A stretch of 64,000 bases of DNA from Verrucomicrobiaceae bacterium (GTDB lineage: Bacteria > Verrucomicrobiota > Verrucomicrobiia > Verrucomicrobiales > Verrucomicrobiaceae), in contig CANGYJ010000017.1 of NCBI GenBank assembly GCA_947458455.1, positions 1 to 64,000 on the forward strand, given 5' to 3'. Shown in pieces: positions 51,863 through 60,515 of this stretch. The translations under genes were made by a program, and so were the position numbers. The notes below the pieces were generated by a model. That model saw only the letters and a program-made list of their open reading frames with translations, did no database searches and was not told where the DNA came from. Position 1 is the first letter of the stretch; every line of letters begins with the position of its first letter.

Positions 51863-52708
51863 ATGAAAAAACACTTCACCCATCTCCTCGCGTTCTGCTT
51901 TGCCTCAAGCGTGCTGCTGGCTCAGGTGGACCAACCCAAGGCCGAGACAACATTCGTCATCCCGCCGGATGCGAATGGAAATAAGACCATCATCGCCCGT
52001 GCGGAGCCGCCACGGCCTCTGAAGGTCATCGTTTACAGCGGCCCTGGCGCACCTCAAAAGGGCGTGGACCATGTGGTGAGCGTGCTGAAACCCTTTCCCG
52101 AGGTCAACGTGACGGTGGCACCGCCGGCGAGCTTTGCTACCCTGACGTATACGACCTGTGATGTGGTCATTTTCCCCGGTGGCAGCGGCTCCGGGCAATC
52201 GAAAGGCCTCGGCGAGGCTGGATTGAAGAACGTGCGTGAGTTTGTCAAAAACGGCGGCGGCTATGTGGGCATCTGTGCCGGGGCTTATCTAGCTTGCTCG
52301 AATTTTTCATGGGGTCTCGGCATCCTGAATGCAGGCACAGTATCCTCCAAATGGCGTCGAGGTCAGGCGATGCTCGATCTCGAATGCACGAGCGAGGCTG
52401 CGCCCTTGCTCGGCGAGGTGAAGGGGCTCTTTAAAGTGCGCTACAACAACGGCCCCATCCTCAAACCCTGGACTCGCACGGACATCCCGGCCTACACCAC
52501 GCTCAGCTACTTCCGCACGGAGACGGCGAAATATGGCTCACCGGTGGGCGTGCAGGTGAATTCACCCGCACATGCCATGGCACCGTTTGGCAAAGGTCGT
52601 GTGTTCATCTCCAGCCCGCATCCAGAGAACACGCCGGGCCTCGAGTTCCTCATTCCGCGTGGCATTTTTTGGGCAGCAGGTGATCAAAAAGCTGCCGCGC
52701 TTCCCTGA
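51863..52708 (+). CDS. secreted BPL-N/glutamine-amidotransferase-like protein
   Basis: A 281-residue protein. A signal peptide (MKKHFTHLLAFCFASSVLLAQ) precedes a class I glutamine amidotransferase-like fold of the biotin-protein-ligase N-terminal (BPL_N) type: VIVYSGPGAPQKGVDHVVSVL, DVVIFPGGSGSGQSKGLGEAGL, and the nucleophile elbow GGGYVGICAGAYLACSN, where Cys would be the nucleophile. The C-terminal part keeps GRVFISSPHPE. The substrate is unknown. ATG at 51863 is used; the upstream start is non-ATG. Confidence 0.8.
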   Translation: MKKHFTHLLAFCFASSVLLAQVDQPKAETTFVIPPDANGNKTIIARAEPPRPLKVIVYSGPGAPQKGVDHVVSVLKPFPEVNVTVAPPASFATLTYTTCDVVIFPGGSGSGQSKGLGEAGLKNVREFVKNGGGYVGICAGAYLACSNFSWGLGILNAGTVSSKWRRGQAMLDLECTSEAAPLLGEVKGLFKVRYNNGPILKPWTRTDIPAYTTLSYFRTETAKYGSPVGVQVNSPAHAMAPFGKGRVFISSPHPENTPGLEFLIPRGIFWAAGDQKAAALP

Positions 52709-52727
52709 TGCACGAGGGCAAACGAGT

Positions 52728-54164
52728 TCAACGAGGCACGCTGGAGTTTTTCAATTCTACTGCCATCTCGATGAGGGCGTCCATCATCTTCACCGAGGCC
52801 TTAGATTCGAGGTTGTTCGTGCCAGGCCAGGTCTCGTAGCCACCGAGGTCAAAGTGACGCGGGGTGGGCATGTAGCCGTAGTAACCATGGGCTAGCTCGA
52901 CCATGAAGGATTTGGCGAAGGGGCTGCGCTTGCGGAATTCGACACCGGTTTCGGCAAAGGTCTCGCAGGGTGAACTGCCGATGCACACCTCGCCGATGCG
53001 GAGAATCTGGGCAGGAAACCCGGTCTGTGGGCTGGCTTGGGCGAGGCGCTGAACGCGGCCGGCATAGGCGAGAGGGAGATCGGCCTTGCCGCCCTGGATG
53101 CGGGGAGCCTTCGCCTCGGTTTCTTTGGCCCAGGCGATGAGTTCATCGGGAACGGTGCGCCACTTCACATCGAGTTCGCGATACTTCGCGGCCAGTGACG
53201 CTTCGTTTTGCCAGCTCAGCTTGGCCAAAGCGGCATTCACCTTGGCGGCCACATCTTCGGCCACATAGCGCATCTGCTCATAGGGTGCCTTGCGTGGCTT
53301 TGGAGAGCGGAAGTTGATGTTGTTGGCATCGCCGCTAGTGCCATTCGCCATGATGCCGACGAAGGGTGGATACTCGCCACCGTCTTTTTGGAGTCGTTTC
53401 AAAGCCTCGCAATAATAGCCGTAGTAGTCGGCGGAGATGTCGGCCCCATTCACGCCGCCGACGTAGTGCAGCGAGTAAGCGGAATAGACGGAGATGAGGC
53501 GTCCACCGGGTTCCCTGACGGCGATGAAGCTCACCGTGGGATCTGGCTCGCCCGCAGGTTCGACGAGTGCGGGGTTCCCTGCCCCGGGGTTCATTTTGAC
53601 CTTGTCGATCTGGCCAAAGGGATTCGGCGGCATGCTGCCTTCCTTGAGGAACCAGCGGCGGATATGCACATGCTCCGGCACATCGACGGTGCCAAAAGCG
53701 ATCTCGGCCGGGCGCAGCAGGTTCACCGCTCGACGAACGCCATCCGCGATGCGGCGGGCGACGAACTTTTGATAATCCGTCAGCTCCACATCGGAGAAGT
53801 AGCCACGCACGGGACCGCCCAGCGCATTCACCGCCGAGTGCGTGTGCGTGCCGCTGATGAGCACATTCGCCGCAGGAATACCGGTTTCCTTCTCAATGAG
53901 CTCACGAGCCTTCAGCGAGACACTGCGGTGCAGACCGAGCAAATCACACACAACGAGAGCGAGCTTCGTTTTCCCATCATCGAGCACAAGGCAGCGGGCG
54001 TGCAACTCATCGTGAATGTTCGTGCAGGGATAAGGTGCAAAACCACCAACGACCTCGCTCCCGAGTTCCGGCGTGATGTTGCTCGTGGCGGCACCCGCCT
54101 TGAGAGGCGCATCAGCGGCATGAAGGGCAACGGCGGTAGCGAGCAGGAAGAGGAGCGGGCGCAT
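52728..54164 (-). CDS. neutral/alkaline ceramidase-like secreted protein
   Basis: A 478-residue exported protein of the neutral/alkaline non-lysosomal ceramidase N-terminal family. The signal is MRPLLFLLATAVALHAADA. It begins KAGAATSNITPELGSEV, typical of the family. Metal-binding residues probably lie in VLISGTHTHSAVNALGG (His-x-His) and YSLHYVGG, and GIMANGTSGDANNIN is the glycine-rich catalytic region. It lacks the full C-terminal domain of true ceramidases. In Verrucomicrobiota such proteins are often linked to carbohydrate metabolism. The exact substrate is unknown. Confidence 0.85.
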   Translation of the reverse strand: MRPLLFLLATAVALHAADAPLKAGAATSNITPELGSEVVGGFAPYPCTNIHDELHARCLVLDDGKTKLALVVCDLLGLHRSVSLKARELIEKETGIPAANVLISGTHTHSAVNALGGPVRGYFSDVELTDYQKFVARRIADGVRRAVNLLRPAEIAFGTVDVPEHVHIRRWFLKEGSMPPNPFGQIDKVKMNPGAGNPALVEPAGEPDPTVSFIAVREPGGRLISVYSAYSLHYVGGVNGADISADYYGYYCEALKRLQKDGGEYPPFVGIMANGTSGDANNINFRSPKPRKAPYEQMRYVAEDVAAKVNAALAKLSWQNEASLAAKYRELDVKWRTVPDELIAWAKETEAKAPRIQGGKADLPLAYAGRVQRLAQASPQTGFPAQILRIGEVCIGSSPCETFAETGVEFRKRSPFAKSFMVELAHGYYGYMPTPRHFDLGGYETWPGTNNLESKASVKMMDALIEMAVELKNSSVPR

Positions 54165-54196
54165 GAAGGCTATACAGCTCTCACGCCGCACTTTTG

Positions 54197-54616
54197 TCAC
54201 GGCTTCTCGATGAGCGGATCTCCCTGGCGATGAAGATGCTGGAAGTCCGAGACGTTCAGCGTGCTCAACCGCTCCACCCCGAGCTTTCGTGCTGCGATGA
54301 GGTGCATGTAGTCATAAATGCCACCAGCTCGCACACCTTGCTTTCTTGCCTGAGACTGGGCCGCGAGAATTTCATCGACGGTCAGCTCGACGAACTGAAC
54401 GCATGGACGAATGCTCTCGCGAATCATCCTCGCGGCCACATCGGCATCGATCCTCGCTCCGAGCCGGCCACCGGTCAGCGTAGCAAAGGTTTCATTCAGC
54501 GAGTGGGGACTCGTCCAGTTTCCCTGCGCCATCATCAAAGCATCGCAAGCGGCGTGGTCAGAATCGTCAGGCAGTAGCGACGCGACGAGCACAGAACTGT
54601 CAATGTAACGGCTCAT
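54197..54616 (-). CDS. vapC: VapC-like PIN-domain toxin
   Basis: A 139-residue PIN-domain RNase. SRYIDSSVLVASLLPDD supplies the first catalytic Asp, HSLNETFATLTG the Glu, IYDYMHLIAARKLGVERLSTLN the later acidic residues. It overlaps the antitoxin's stop by 4 bp (ATGA). VapC toxins cleave initiator tRNA or rRNA; the specific target is unknown. Confidence 0.88.
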   Translation of the reverse strand: MSRYIDSSVLVASLLPDDSDHAACDALMMAQGNWTSPHSLNETFATLTGGRLGARIDADVAARMIRESIRPCVQFVELTVDEILAAQSQARKQGVRAGGIYDYMHLIAARKLGVERLSTLNVSDFQHLHRQGDPLIEKP

Positions 54617-54882
54617 CGGCTCGCAGCTCGAGCCGCAAGGGCCTCACGTTCCTCGCGAACGGCTTTCCCAGCGTCCATGACCATGCCGGTGGGAGCGAGC
54701 ACCACACGGCCGCTGGATGAAATCGCCGTCGCCTCGGCGAGCGGCACTTCTTTGACGATCTCAATGCGGTCTGCCGTCACTTCAGCCCTGACACGTGCAC
54801 CAGGCTGCCCGCCAAAAACGCGGCGCAACGTCTCCGGCAAGGTGATCTGGCCGGATTCATCAATGGTCAGGGTGGCGGTCAT
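54613..54882 (-). CDS. vapB: AbrB/MazE-type antitoxin (VapB-like)
   Basis: An 89-residue protein. An N-terminal SpoVT/AbrB swapped-hairpin domain (MTATLTIDESGQITLPETLRRVFGG) binds DNA. The C-terminal part (VAPTGMVMDAGKAVREEREALAARAASR) is a predicted helix that would occupy the toxin's active groove. The ATG at 54882 was selected over an upstream start by the position of the AbrB domain. Transcription with the toxin is implied by the 4-bp overlap. Autoregulation is typical. Confidence 0.85.
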   Translation of the reverse strand: MTATLTIDESGQITLPETLRRVFGGQPGARVRAEVTADRIEIVKEVPLAEATAISSSGRVVLAPTGMVMDAGKAVREEREALAARAASR

Positions 54883-54942
54883 GCGGCCAAGACTATGCCC
54901 AGCATGAGAAAGCTCAACTTTCAAATGCGCCCGGTCTTCGAC

Positions 54943-55914
54943 TCACGGCTTCCAATCCACCGGCAAGCTCAACGACCACACCTCATTCGAAAGCGGTCTC
55001 GCGTGGCCGCCGAGGAGCCAGAGCTTGTCTTGGAAAACGAGCACGGAATGCTCGTGGCGGGCCTTCCATGAGGTTTTCGTTTCCAGGCGCTGCCACTCGC
55101 GGCCATTGGCGCTGTGCCAGACATCGCCGAAGTTGTCTTTTTCCTTCGACCAACCGCCGATCACCCACATGCGGCCACGATACACGGCGGCGCTGAACCA
55201 CAGTCTCGGTGCCCACGCGGCCTGCTCCGTCTCGCAGGTCCAGCTCACGCCATCGGTGGAGGACCACACATCGTTTCGGGCTTTGTAGGTGGGCACATAG
55301 TTGCCACCACCGAGGACGTAGATTTTGTCGTTCAGCGGCACGGCTTGATGGTAAGCCCTCGGCGACCACGCGGATTTCGCGGTGGCCTGCGTCCAGGCTT
55401 TGCCATCGGCGGAGGACCACACATCGTTCTTCGTGCTCGTGGCATCGCCAAAGTAGTAGTTCTCCGTGCCGCCGAGCATCCACAGCCGTCCGCGATGCTC
55501 CACCAGACCTGCCGCGAGCCTCGGCGACCATCCTGCGGCGGATGTCACCTGAGTCCATTCGATGCCATCGGGCGATGACCATACCTCGTGGCTGGCGGAG
55601 TGACCGGGCAGACGGCCATTGAACCATCCACCCATCACCCAGGCCTTGTTTTGATAGGTGAGGCTCATGGCGAGATCGCTGTGCTTCCAGGGTGCTTGCG
55701 GCGCGGCGAGCGTCCAGGTTTTGCCATTGGCGGAGAACCACACATCGCGTGGCGGAGCCTCGAAGGATTGAAACCAGCCGCCGCCGATCCAGAGCTGGTC
55801 GTTCAAGACGAACTCCACCTGCGAATCGCGTGCCTGCCAGCGGGCGTTGCCTTCCAGCACCCAGTCGGCGGCAGGCAGTGAAGAGGAGAGGAGGAGGCAA
55901 AACAGGAGCTTCAT
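54943..55914 (-). CDS. secreted Kelch/galactose-oxidase-like beta-propeller
   Basis: A 323-residue exported propeller. The signal MKLLFCLLLSSSLPAA is followed by six similar blades, each with a pattern like WSSxDGxxWTQxTxxAxWxxR (for example NDVWSSADGKAWTQATAKSAWSPR) and an IYVLGG/MWVIGG/WMLGG strand. This gives the regular Kelch-like repeat seen in proteins of unknown substrate. No catalytic residues are recognised. ATG at 55914 (or 55920, six bases earlier). Confidence 0.8.
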   Translation of the reverse strand: MKLLFCLLLSSSLPAADWVLEGNARWQARDSQVEFVLNDQLWIGGGWFQSFEAPPRDVWFSANGKTWTLAAPQAPWKHSDLAMSLTYQNKAWVMGGWFNGRLPGHSASHEVWSSPDGIEWTQVTSAAGWSPRLAAGLVEHRGRLWMLGGTENYYFGDATSTKNDVWSSADGKAWTQATAKSAWSPRAYHQAVPLNDKIYVLGGGNYVPTYKARNDVWSSTDGVSWTCETEQAAWAPRLWFSAAVYRGRMWVIGGWSKEKDNFGDVWHSANGREWQRLETKTSWKARHEHSVLVFQDKLWLLGGHARPLSNEVWSLSLPVDWKP

Positions 55915-56011
55915 GGTCATCTCATACGATGCGGATGGAGGATTCCCGCTTTTGCGGCATGAATTGAAAGCTCGCCATCGCGACCGACGATTCGCGAGCG
56001 CTCTTTTAACC

Positions 56012-57112
56012 ATGAAAACACGCCGCCACTTCCTCGCCGGGCTCACCACCGCTGCCGCCTCCTCCTGGACCCAATCCATCTACGCGGCTCCTGATCCGAA
56101 TAAGGACGTGGTCATCGGTCACGGCACGCATCGCTACAAGGTGAACAAGGACTGGGTGCCCGCCGGTCAAGGCCGACATCATCCGATCCTGAACTGCCAC
56201 GAGATGGTGCAGGTCAAAGACGGCCGCCTCTTCATGGTGGGCGATCATTCGCACAATCAGATGCTCGTCTTCAAACCGGACGGCACCATCCTCGAATCCT
56301 GGGGCGGCATGTGGCCTGGTGGACACGGCCTGAGCCTCTCGAATGAGAATGGCGAGGAGTTCCTTTTCGTCACCGACAGCGGCCTGTGGAAGAGCGGCAA
56401 TGGTGGCTATCGTCAGACGGGTCGCGTGACGAAGACGGACCTCACGGGCAAAGAAATCTTCTCCATCAGCCACCCGATGAGCGTCGGCGCTTACGAGCCT
56501 GACATGGTCTTCAACCCCACCGAGACGGCGGTGGCTCCGAATGGCGATATTTACATCGTCGATGGCTACGGCTCGCAGTTTGTGCTGCGCTACGATGCCC
56601 GCGGGAAATTCATCCAGCGCTTCGGCGGCAAGGATGGCGTGCCCGCCGAAGAGAAGCTCAACAACGCCCACGGCATTGCGATTGATACCCGCCAAGGCGC
56701 GGACAAAGCCACCGTCGTCGTCACCTCGCGAGTCGATAACTGCTTCCGCCGCTTCACCCTGGATGGCAAATACGTTGAAACTCTCCCCGTGCCCGGCGCG
56801 ATGGTCTGCCGCCCCGTCATCGCAGGTCATGAGCTCTACGCCGGTGTCTGCTGGAGCAAGACGCCGGACATCAACAAGCTGCCGCAGAACCCCAGCGGCT
56901 TCACTGTGGTGCTCAACGCCGAAAACAAAGTCGTCAGCGCCCCCGGCGGCACCGAGCCCGTGTATGAAGAAGGCAAACTCAAGCCGCTCCAGCAGGCCGA
57001 GCGGGTCTTTGACCACGGTCACGACGTCTGCGTGCTCGAAAACGGCGATCTCATCGTGTGCCAGTGGAATGCTTTTCAGACTTTCCCAATAAAGCTGGAG
57101 CGTGTTTCGTGA
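56012..57112 (+). CDS. Tat-exported NHL-repeat beta-propeller protein
   Basis: A 366-residue protein. The N-terminus MKTRRHFLAGLTTAAASSWT has the twin-arginine motif. Propeller repeats (GHGLSLSNENGEEFLFVTDSG, TAVAPNGDIYIVDGYGSQFVLRYDARGKFIQRFG, DVCVLENGDLIVCQWN) match NHL repeats. It is possibly a sugar- or peptide-binding periplasmic protein. It is divergent from the Kelch gene (about 98 bp between starts). Start ATG at 56012; the longer upstream frame is not needed. Confidence 0.85.
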   Translation: MKTRRHFLAGLTTAAASSWTQSIYAAPDPNKDVVIGHGTHRYKVNKDWVPAGQGRHHPILNCHEMVQVKDGRLFMVGDHSHNQMLVFKPDGTILESWGGMWPGGHGLSLSNENGEEFLFVTDSGLWKSGNGGYRQTGRVTKTDLTGKEIFSISHPMSVGAYEPDMVFNPTETAVAPNGDIYIVDGYGSQFVLRYDARGKFIQRFGGKDGVPAEEKLNNAHGIAIDTRQGADKATVVVTSRVDNCFRRFTLDGKYVETLPVPGAMVCRPVIAGHELYAGVCWSKTPDINKLPQNPSGFTVVLNAENKVVSAPGGTEPVYEEGKLKPLQQAERVFDHGHDVCVLENGDLIVCQWNAFQTFPIKLERVS

Positions 57113-57121
57113 TAGCACCCG

Positions 57122-58099
57122 ATGCGCCTTCTCATTTCCCTCCTCCTCACCGCTCTGAGCCTCCACGCCGCCGAGGTCACGCACTACTACGACGAGCCGG
57201 GGCGGCGTTTTTTGATGCTGACGACGAATGGCCATCGGGTGGAGCTGCGGGTCAGGTTTGCCTACGATCCGGGGTCGATGGGCGTGTGGGATGGGAACGG
57301 CGAAAAACGCGATGGCGGACTCGTCTTTGCCGCCACGGTGCCGGAAGAGGGCATGGATCGCGGGCCGTATTTCGCGGCGAAGCTGAGTGACACGAAGGTG
57401 GTCATCGACTTCCGCACTGAAAAGCCGGACCAGCCTGATCCGGGCATCCGGGGCGAGTTTCGCAAGATCAGTGAGGAGAAGCGCCAGCAGCTCGCGAAGA
57501 AGGAATTCAAGGCCGCCGAAGACCGACTCGATCTCGCCTGGAAAAATGCCAGTCGTGCTGGCGGCCAGGCGGACAAGGCCATTGTGCCCGAGTGGAAGGC
57601 CTGGTGGCCGAAGCTGCGCGAGATGTGGCTGAAAGTGGCCGCGCAGCCTTCCGATCAGAAGAACGCCGATCACTGGCTGAAGGCCGCCCAGGTAACGATG
57701 CTGGCTTATTCCTTCAACGAGCAGCGGGTGGATCCCAAACACTCCGGCGGCTGGGAGGGCGAGTATGACGACGGCTTTGGCGGCCATGTCTCGATCCGCG
57801 TGGCAAAGGACGGACGGCTACGAGTAACGCTGACTTGCACGCGTGGCAATGAAGCTCAGGGGGCGGACCTGAGCTTCGACGTGCCGATGGATGCCCTGAA
57901 GGAAAAAGGCAACGAGCGCACGGCAACGGCTTTTGCACGCCCGGCCATGGCAGAGACGCCGGAGGCCGCAAAAAGCCTCCGTGTGATGCTGCGGCGCCAA
58001 GGCGGTGGCCTGTGGGTGGAGGTGATCAGCCAAGCCAACTCCTCGGCGTGGCTGGATGGCATCTATCGCTGGTATCCGATGCCGGAGGTGGTGGAGTAA
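57122..58099 (+). CDS. secreted protein of unknown function
   Basis: A 325-residue exported protein. A short signal peptide (MRLLISLLLTALSLHAA) leads to a beta-rich domain (VTHYYDEPGRRFLMLTTNGHRVELRVRFAYD). A charged helical middle (KKEFKAAEDRLDLAWKNASRAGGQ) follows, and a C-terminal domain of about 100 residues with GGWEGEYDDGFGGHVSIRVAKDGRL. I cannot name a family. It is 9 bp downstream of the NHL gene, so the two are likely co-expressed. Confidence 0.65.
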   Translation: MRLLISLLLTALSLHAAEVTHYYDEPGRRFLMLTTNGHRVELRVRFAYDPGSMGVWDGNGEKRDGGLVFAATVPEEGMDRGPYFAAKLSDTKVVIDFRTEKPDQPDPGIRGEFRKISEEKRQQLAKKEFKAAEDRLDLAWKNASRAGGQADKAIVPEWKAWWPKLREMWLKVAAQPSDQKNADHWLKAAQVTMLAYSFNEQRVDPKHSGGWEGEYDDGFGGHVSIRVAKDGRLRVTLTCTRGNEAQGADLSFDVPMDALKEKGNERTATAFARPAMAETPEAAKSLRVMLRRQGGGLWVEVISQANSSAWLDGIYRWYPMPEVVE

Positions 58100-58105
58100 A
58101 CCGGA

Positions 58106-59149
58106 TCAGGCATACTCAATGAGGGCTTTCACGACTTTTCGCTCGCGAACGGCGGCGAAGCCATCGGCGATCTGATCGAGCTGGAAGCGATGGGTGATGA
58201 AGTCCTTCGAGGTGAGCCGACCTTCACGAATCCACTGGCAGAGCTGGGGCTGGGCTTCGCGTTCGTATGGCCGCGTGGGCCATTGGTGGACGAAGAGGTT
58301 GAAATTGAAGTCGGCGAGCTGGCGATCGAGGTGCAGCGGGCCGCCGGTGAGGACGCCGTAGATGCAGTGGGAGCCGCCGCGTTTCAGCAGTGGAAGGGCC
58401 TGCATGGCGATCTCCGCTTTGCCGACGGCATCAATGACCGCATCGAGTTTTTGACCTCGGGATTGGGAGAGCTGGGCGATGGCGGGGTCTCCGGGAGCAA
58501 AGACGGCATCGGCTCCGAAGGCCTTGGCACGGGCTTGCTTCTCGGGATGGCGGTCCACCACGCCGATCCAGCCAAGGCCGAAGAGGCGACCGAGCTTGAC
58601 GAAGCTCTGCCCCACCGGGCCAGCACCGAAGATGAGTACGTCATCGCCGGGCTTGAGATGGAAGTCTCGAAACGCACCCAAAACCTCCCGCCAGGTGCAA
58701 AGCAGCACAGCTTCCTCGGCAGGGATGTCTGCATCGACGCGGGTTTGAATCTCGTAAACCTCGATCCAGCCGTTTTTCTCATCGGCGACACCATCGGCGA
58801 CCATGGCGAAGTGATCGTTGGCGAGGGTGAATTCGCCAAAACCGCCCCAACCGCTATCCACGCCCTCTTTTTGGAGATCAAAGACCAGTCCACCGACGAC
58901 GCGGTCGCCAGGGATGAAATTCCTCACCTTGTCGCCCACCTCGACGACGATGCCGACGCTCTCGTGCCCGAGGGCAAAGGGAAAAGCGTCCTCCATGCCG
59001 GGGAATTTGCCCGCGAGGAGCTCGCTATCCGTTTGGTTGCAGATGCAGGCGACTTCCGTCTTCACCAGAGCCTGATACGGGCCGGGCTTCGGCACGGGGG
59101 TGTCGAGAAGGGCGATTTCGTAGGGCTGGACGGCGATGACGGATTTCAT
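58106..59149 (-). CDS. zinc-dependent medium-chain alcohol dehydrogenase-like
   Basis: A 347-residue MDR dehydrogenase. The catalytic-site region CICNQTDSELLAGKFPG (Cys) is followed by FALGHESVGIVVEVGDKV (GHE). The Rossmann glycine motif is VLIFGAGPVGQSFVKLGRLFG with an Asp (VVDRHPEKQ), so NAD+ is likely. It lacks the structural zinc Cys cluster. The substrate is unclear (polyol or sugar acid relatives). The C-terminal end is at 58106. It is convergent with the secreted gene upstream, with 6 bp between the stops. Confidence 0.87.
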   Translation of the reverse strand: MKSVIAVQPYEIALLDTPVPKPGPYQALVKTEVACICNQTDSELLAGKFPGMEDAFPFALGHESVGIVVEVGDKVRNFIPGDRVVGGLVFDLQKEGVDSGWGGFGEFTLANDHFAMVADGVADEKNGWIEVYEIQTRVDADIPAEEAVLLCTWREVLGAFRDFHLKPGDDVLIFGAGPVGQSFVKLGRLFGLGWIGVVDRHPEKQARAKAFGADAVFAPGDPAIAQLSQSRGQKLDAVIDAVGKAEIAMQALPLLKRGGSHCIYGVLTGGPLHLDRQLADFNFNLFVHQWPTRPYEREAQPQLCQWIREGRLTSKDFITHRFQLDQIADGFAAVRERKVVKALIEYA

Positions 59150-59216
59150 GAGCGGCGCATCTGAGAGCGAGTTCAGGCCTCCCGCAACCTCCCCGAAGAC
59201 GTTTTGCGCCTGAATC

Positions 59217-59291
59217 TGGTATCCCCGGCAGGAATCGAACCTGCATTTAGAGTTTAGGAAACCCTCGTTCTATCCATTGAACTACGGGGAC
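59217..59291 (-). tRNA. tRNA-Arg (CCT)
   Basis: On the minus strand the acceptor is GTCCCCG/CGGGGAT, the D-arm is AGTTCAATGGATAGAAC, the anticodon arm is AGGGT-TTCCTAA-ACTCT with anticodon CCT, and the T-arm is GCAGGTTCGATTCCTGC. The CCA is encoded (TGG at 59217-59219 on the plus strand). It decodes AGG. Confidence 0.93.
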
Positions 59292-59382
59292 TTGGGGGCT
59301 TCATCCTTGGCGGAGGGCGCGTTGGAGTTCAAGCACGGGTTACTCTGATATGAGGCTCTCAAACGGCGTCCTTTTTCATCCT

Positions 59383-60486
59383 ATGAGCAGTGAGGCGGAA
59401 GAACTATTTGCCAAGTCACCCGCCGCTGCGGCAGTCTCTTGGCTCATGAATCCGCGCATCCTGCTCGTCCTCGTTTCTTGCCTCCTGAGCGTCCTCACCG
59501 GTCTGGCCCTCTCTCGCCGTGGTGCGGAGGCTCCGGCCACCCGCACGCGGCCGCTGATCGGGCTTTCGATGGACACTTTAAAGGAGGAACGCTGGCAGAA
59601 GGACCGTGACCTCTTCGTGGCAGAAGCGGGTAAGCTGGGGGCGGATGTGGAGGTGCTCTCGGCGAATAGCAGCGATACGAGGCAGCTCGCCGATGTGGAG
59701 GCTCTCATCACCCGAAAGGTGGATGCGCTGGTCATCATCCCGAAAGATGCGGCGGCGATGGCCAAAGCGGTCAACCTAGCTCACCAGGCCGGCATTCCCG
59801 TGCTCGCTTACGATCGTCTCATCACGGGCTGCGATCTCGATCTCTACATCACCTTTGATAATGTGAAGGTGGGTGAGCTTCAGGCGAAATTCCTGGCTGA
59901 CCGCCTGCCTCCCACTGGCAAAATGCGGCTCCTGCGCATCTACGGCGCCAAGACGGACAACAACGCGAAGCTCTTCAAACAAGGCCAGGATAACATCCTC
60001 CAGCCGCTCATCGCCGCCGGTAAGGTCGAGGTGCTTCACGAGGACTGGGCGGACGACTGGAAGCCCGAAAACGCCAAGAAAATCATCAACGCTGCCATCA
60101 CCAAGCACGGCCCAGGCTTTGAGGCCATCCTTGCCAGCAATGACGGCACCGCCGGGGGAGCTATCCAGGCCCTCACCGAGGAAGGGATCGCCGGCAAAGT
60201 GCTCGTCACCGGCCAGGATGCCGATTTGGCCGCCTGCCAGCATCTGGTCCAGGGCACACAGACGATGACGGTGTACAAACCGCTCCACCTGCTCTCTCAA
60301 CAGGCCGCCGAACTCGCCGTGCGCCTCGCGAGCCGTCGCCCGGTCATCGCTCGGGATATTTCCCCGAATGGCGAGGTCGATGTGCCCTCGGTTTTCCTCC
60401 CGATTCATGCGGTGACGAAGGATAACCTCCGCGAAACCGTCATCCGAGATGGTTTGAGGAGCGAAAAGGATGTTTTCGGGCGCTAA
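59383..60486 (+). CDS. periplasmic sugar-binding protein (XylF/RbsB-like), orphan
   Basis: A 367-residue type I periplasmic binding protein. RPLIGLSMDTLKEERWQKDRDLF opens the ligand domain, then QLADVEALITRKVDALVIIPKDAAAM, GIPVLAYDRLI, and GGAIQALTEEGIAGKVLVTGQDAD. It closely resembles xylose-binding proteins. The N-terminal segment includes a single membrane anchor (NPRILLVLVSCLLSVLTGLAL), so it is membrane-anchored. No permease or ATPase is adjacent. The start is uncertain (59350, 59383 or 59446). Confidence 0.87.
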   Translation: MSSEAEELFAKSPAAAAVSWLMNPRILLVLVSCLLSVLTGLALSRRGAEAPATRTRPLIGLSMDTLKEERWQKDRDLFVAEAGKLGADVEVLSANSSDTRQLADVEALITRKVDALVIIPKDAAAMAKAVNLAHQAGIPVLAYDRLITGCDLDLYITFDNVKVGELQAKFLADRLPPTGKMRLLRIYGAKTDNNAKLFKQGQDNILQPLIAAGKVEVLHEDWADDWKPENAKKIINAAITKHGPGFEAILASNDGTAGGAIQALTEEGIAGKVLVTGQDADLAACQHLVQGTQTMTVYKPLHLLSQQAAELAVRLASRRPVIARDISPNGEVDVPSVFLPIHAVTKDNLRETVIRDGLRSEKDVFGR

Positions 60487-60515
60487 GGATACTCTGGAGC
60501 CTGCTCTCGGCCTTC

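Noticed and set aside
53208-54233. 341-codon plus-strand ORF opposite the ceramidase-like gene
   Set aside because: No domain; the minus-strand gene has a signal peptide and family motifs.
56006-57787. 593-codon minus-strand ORF opposite the NHL and unknown secreted genes
   Set aside because: It spans two real genes on the other strand and shows no domain.
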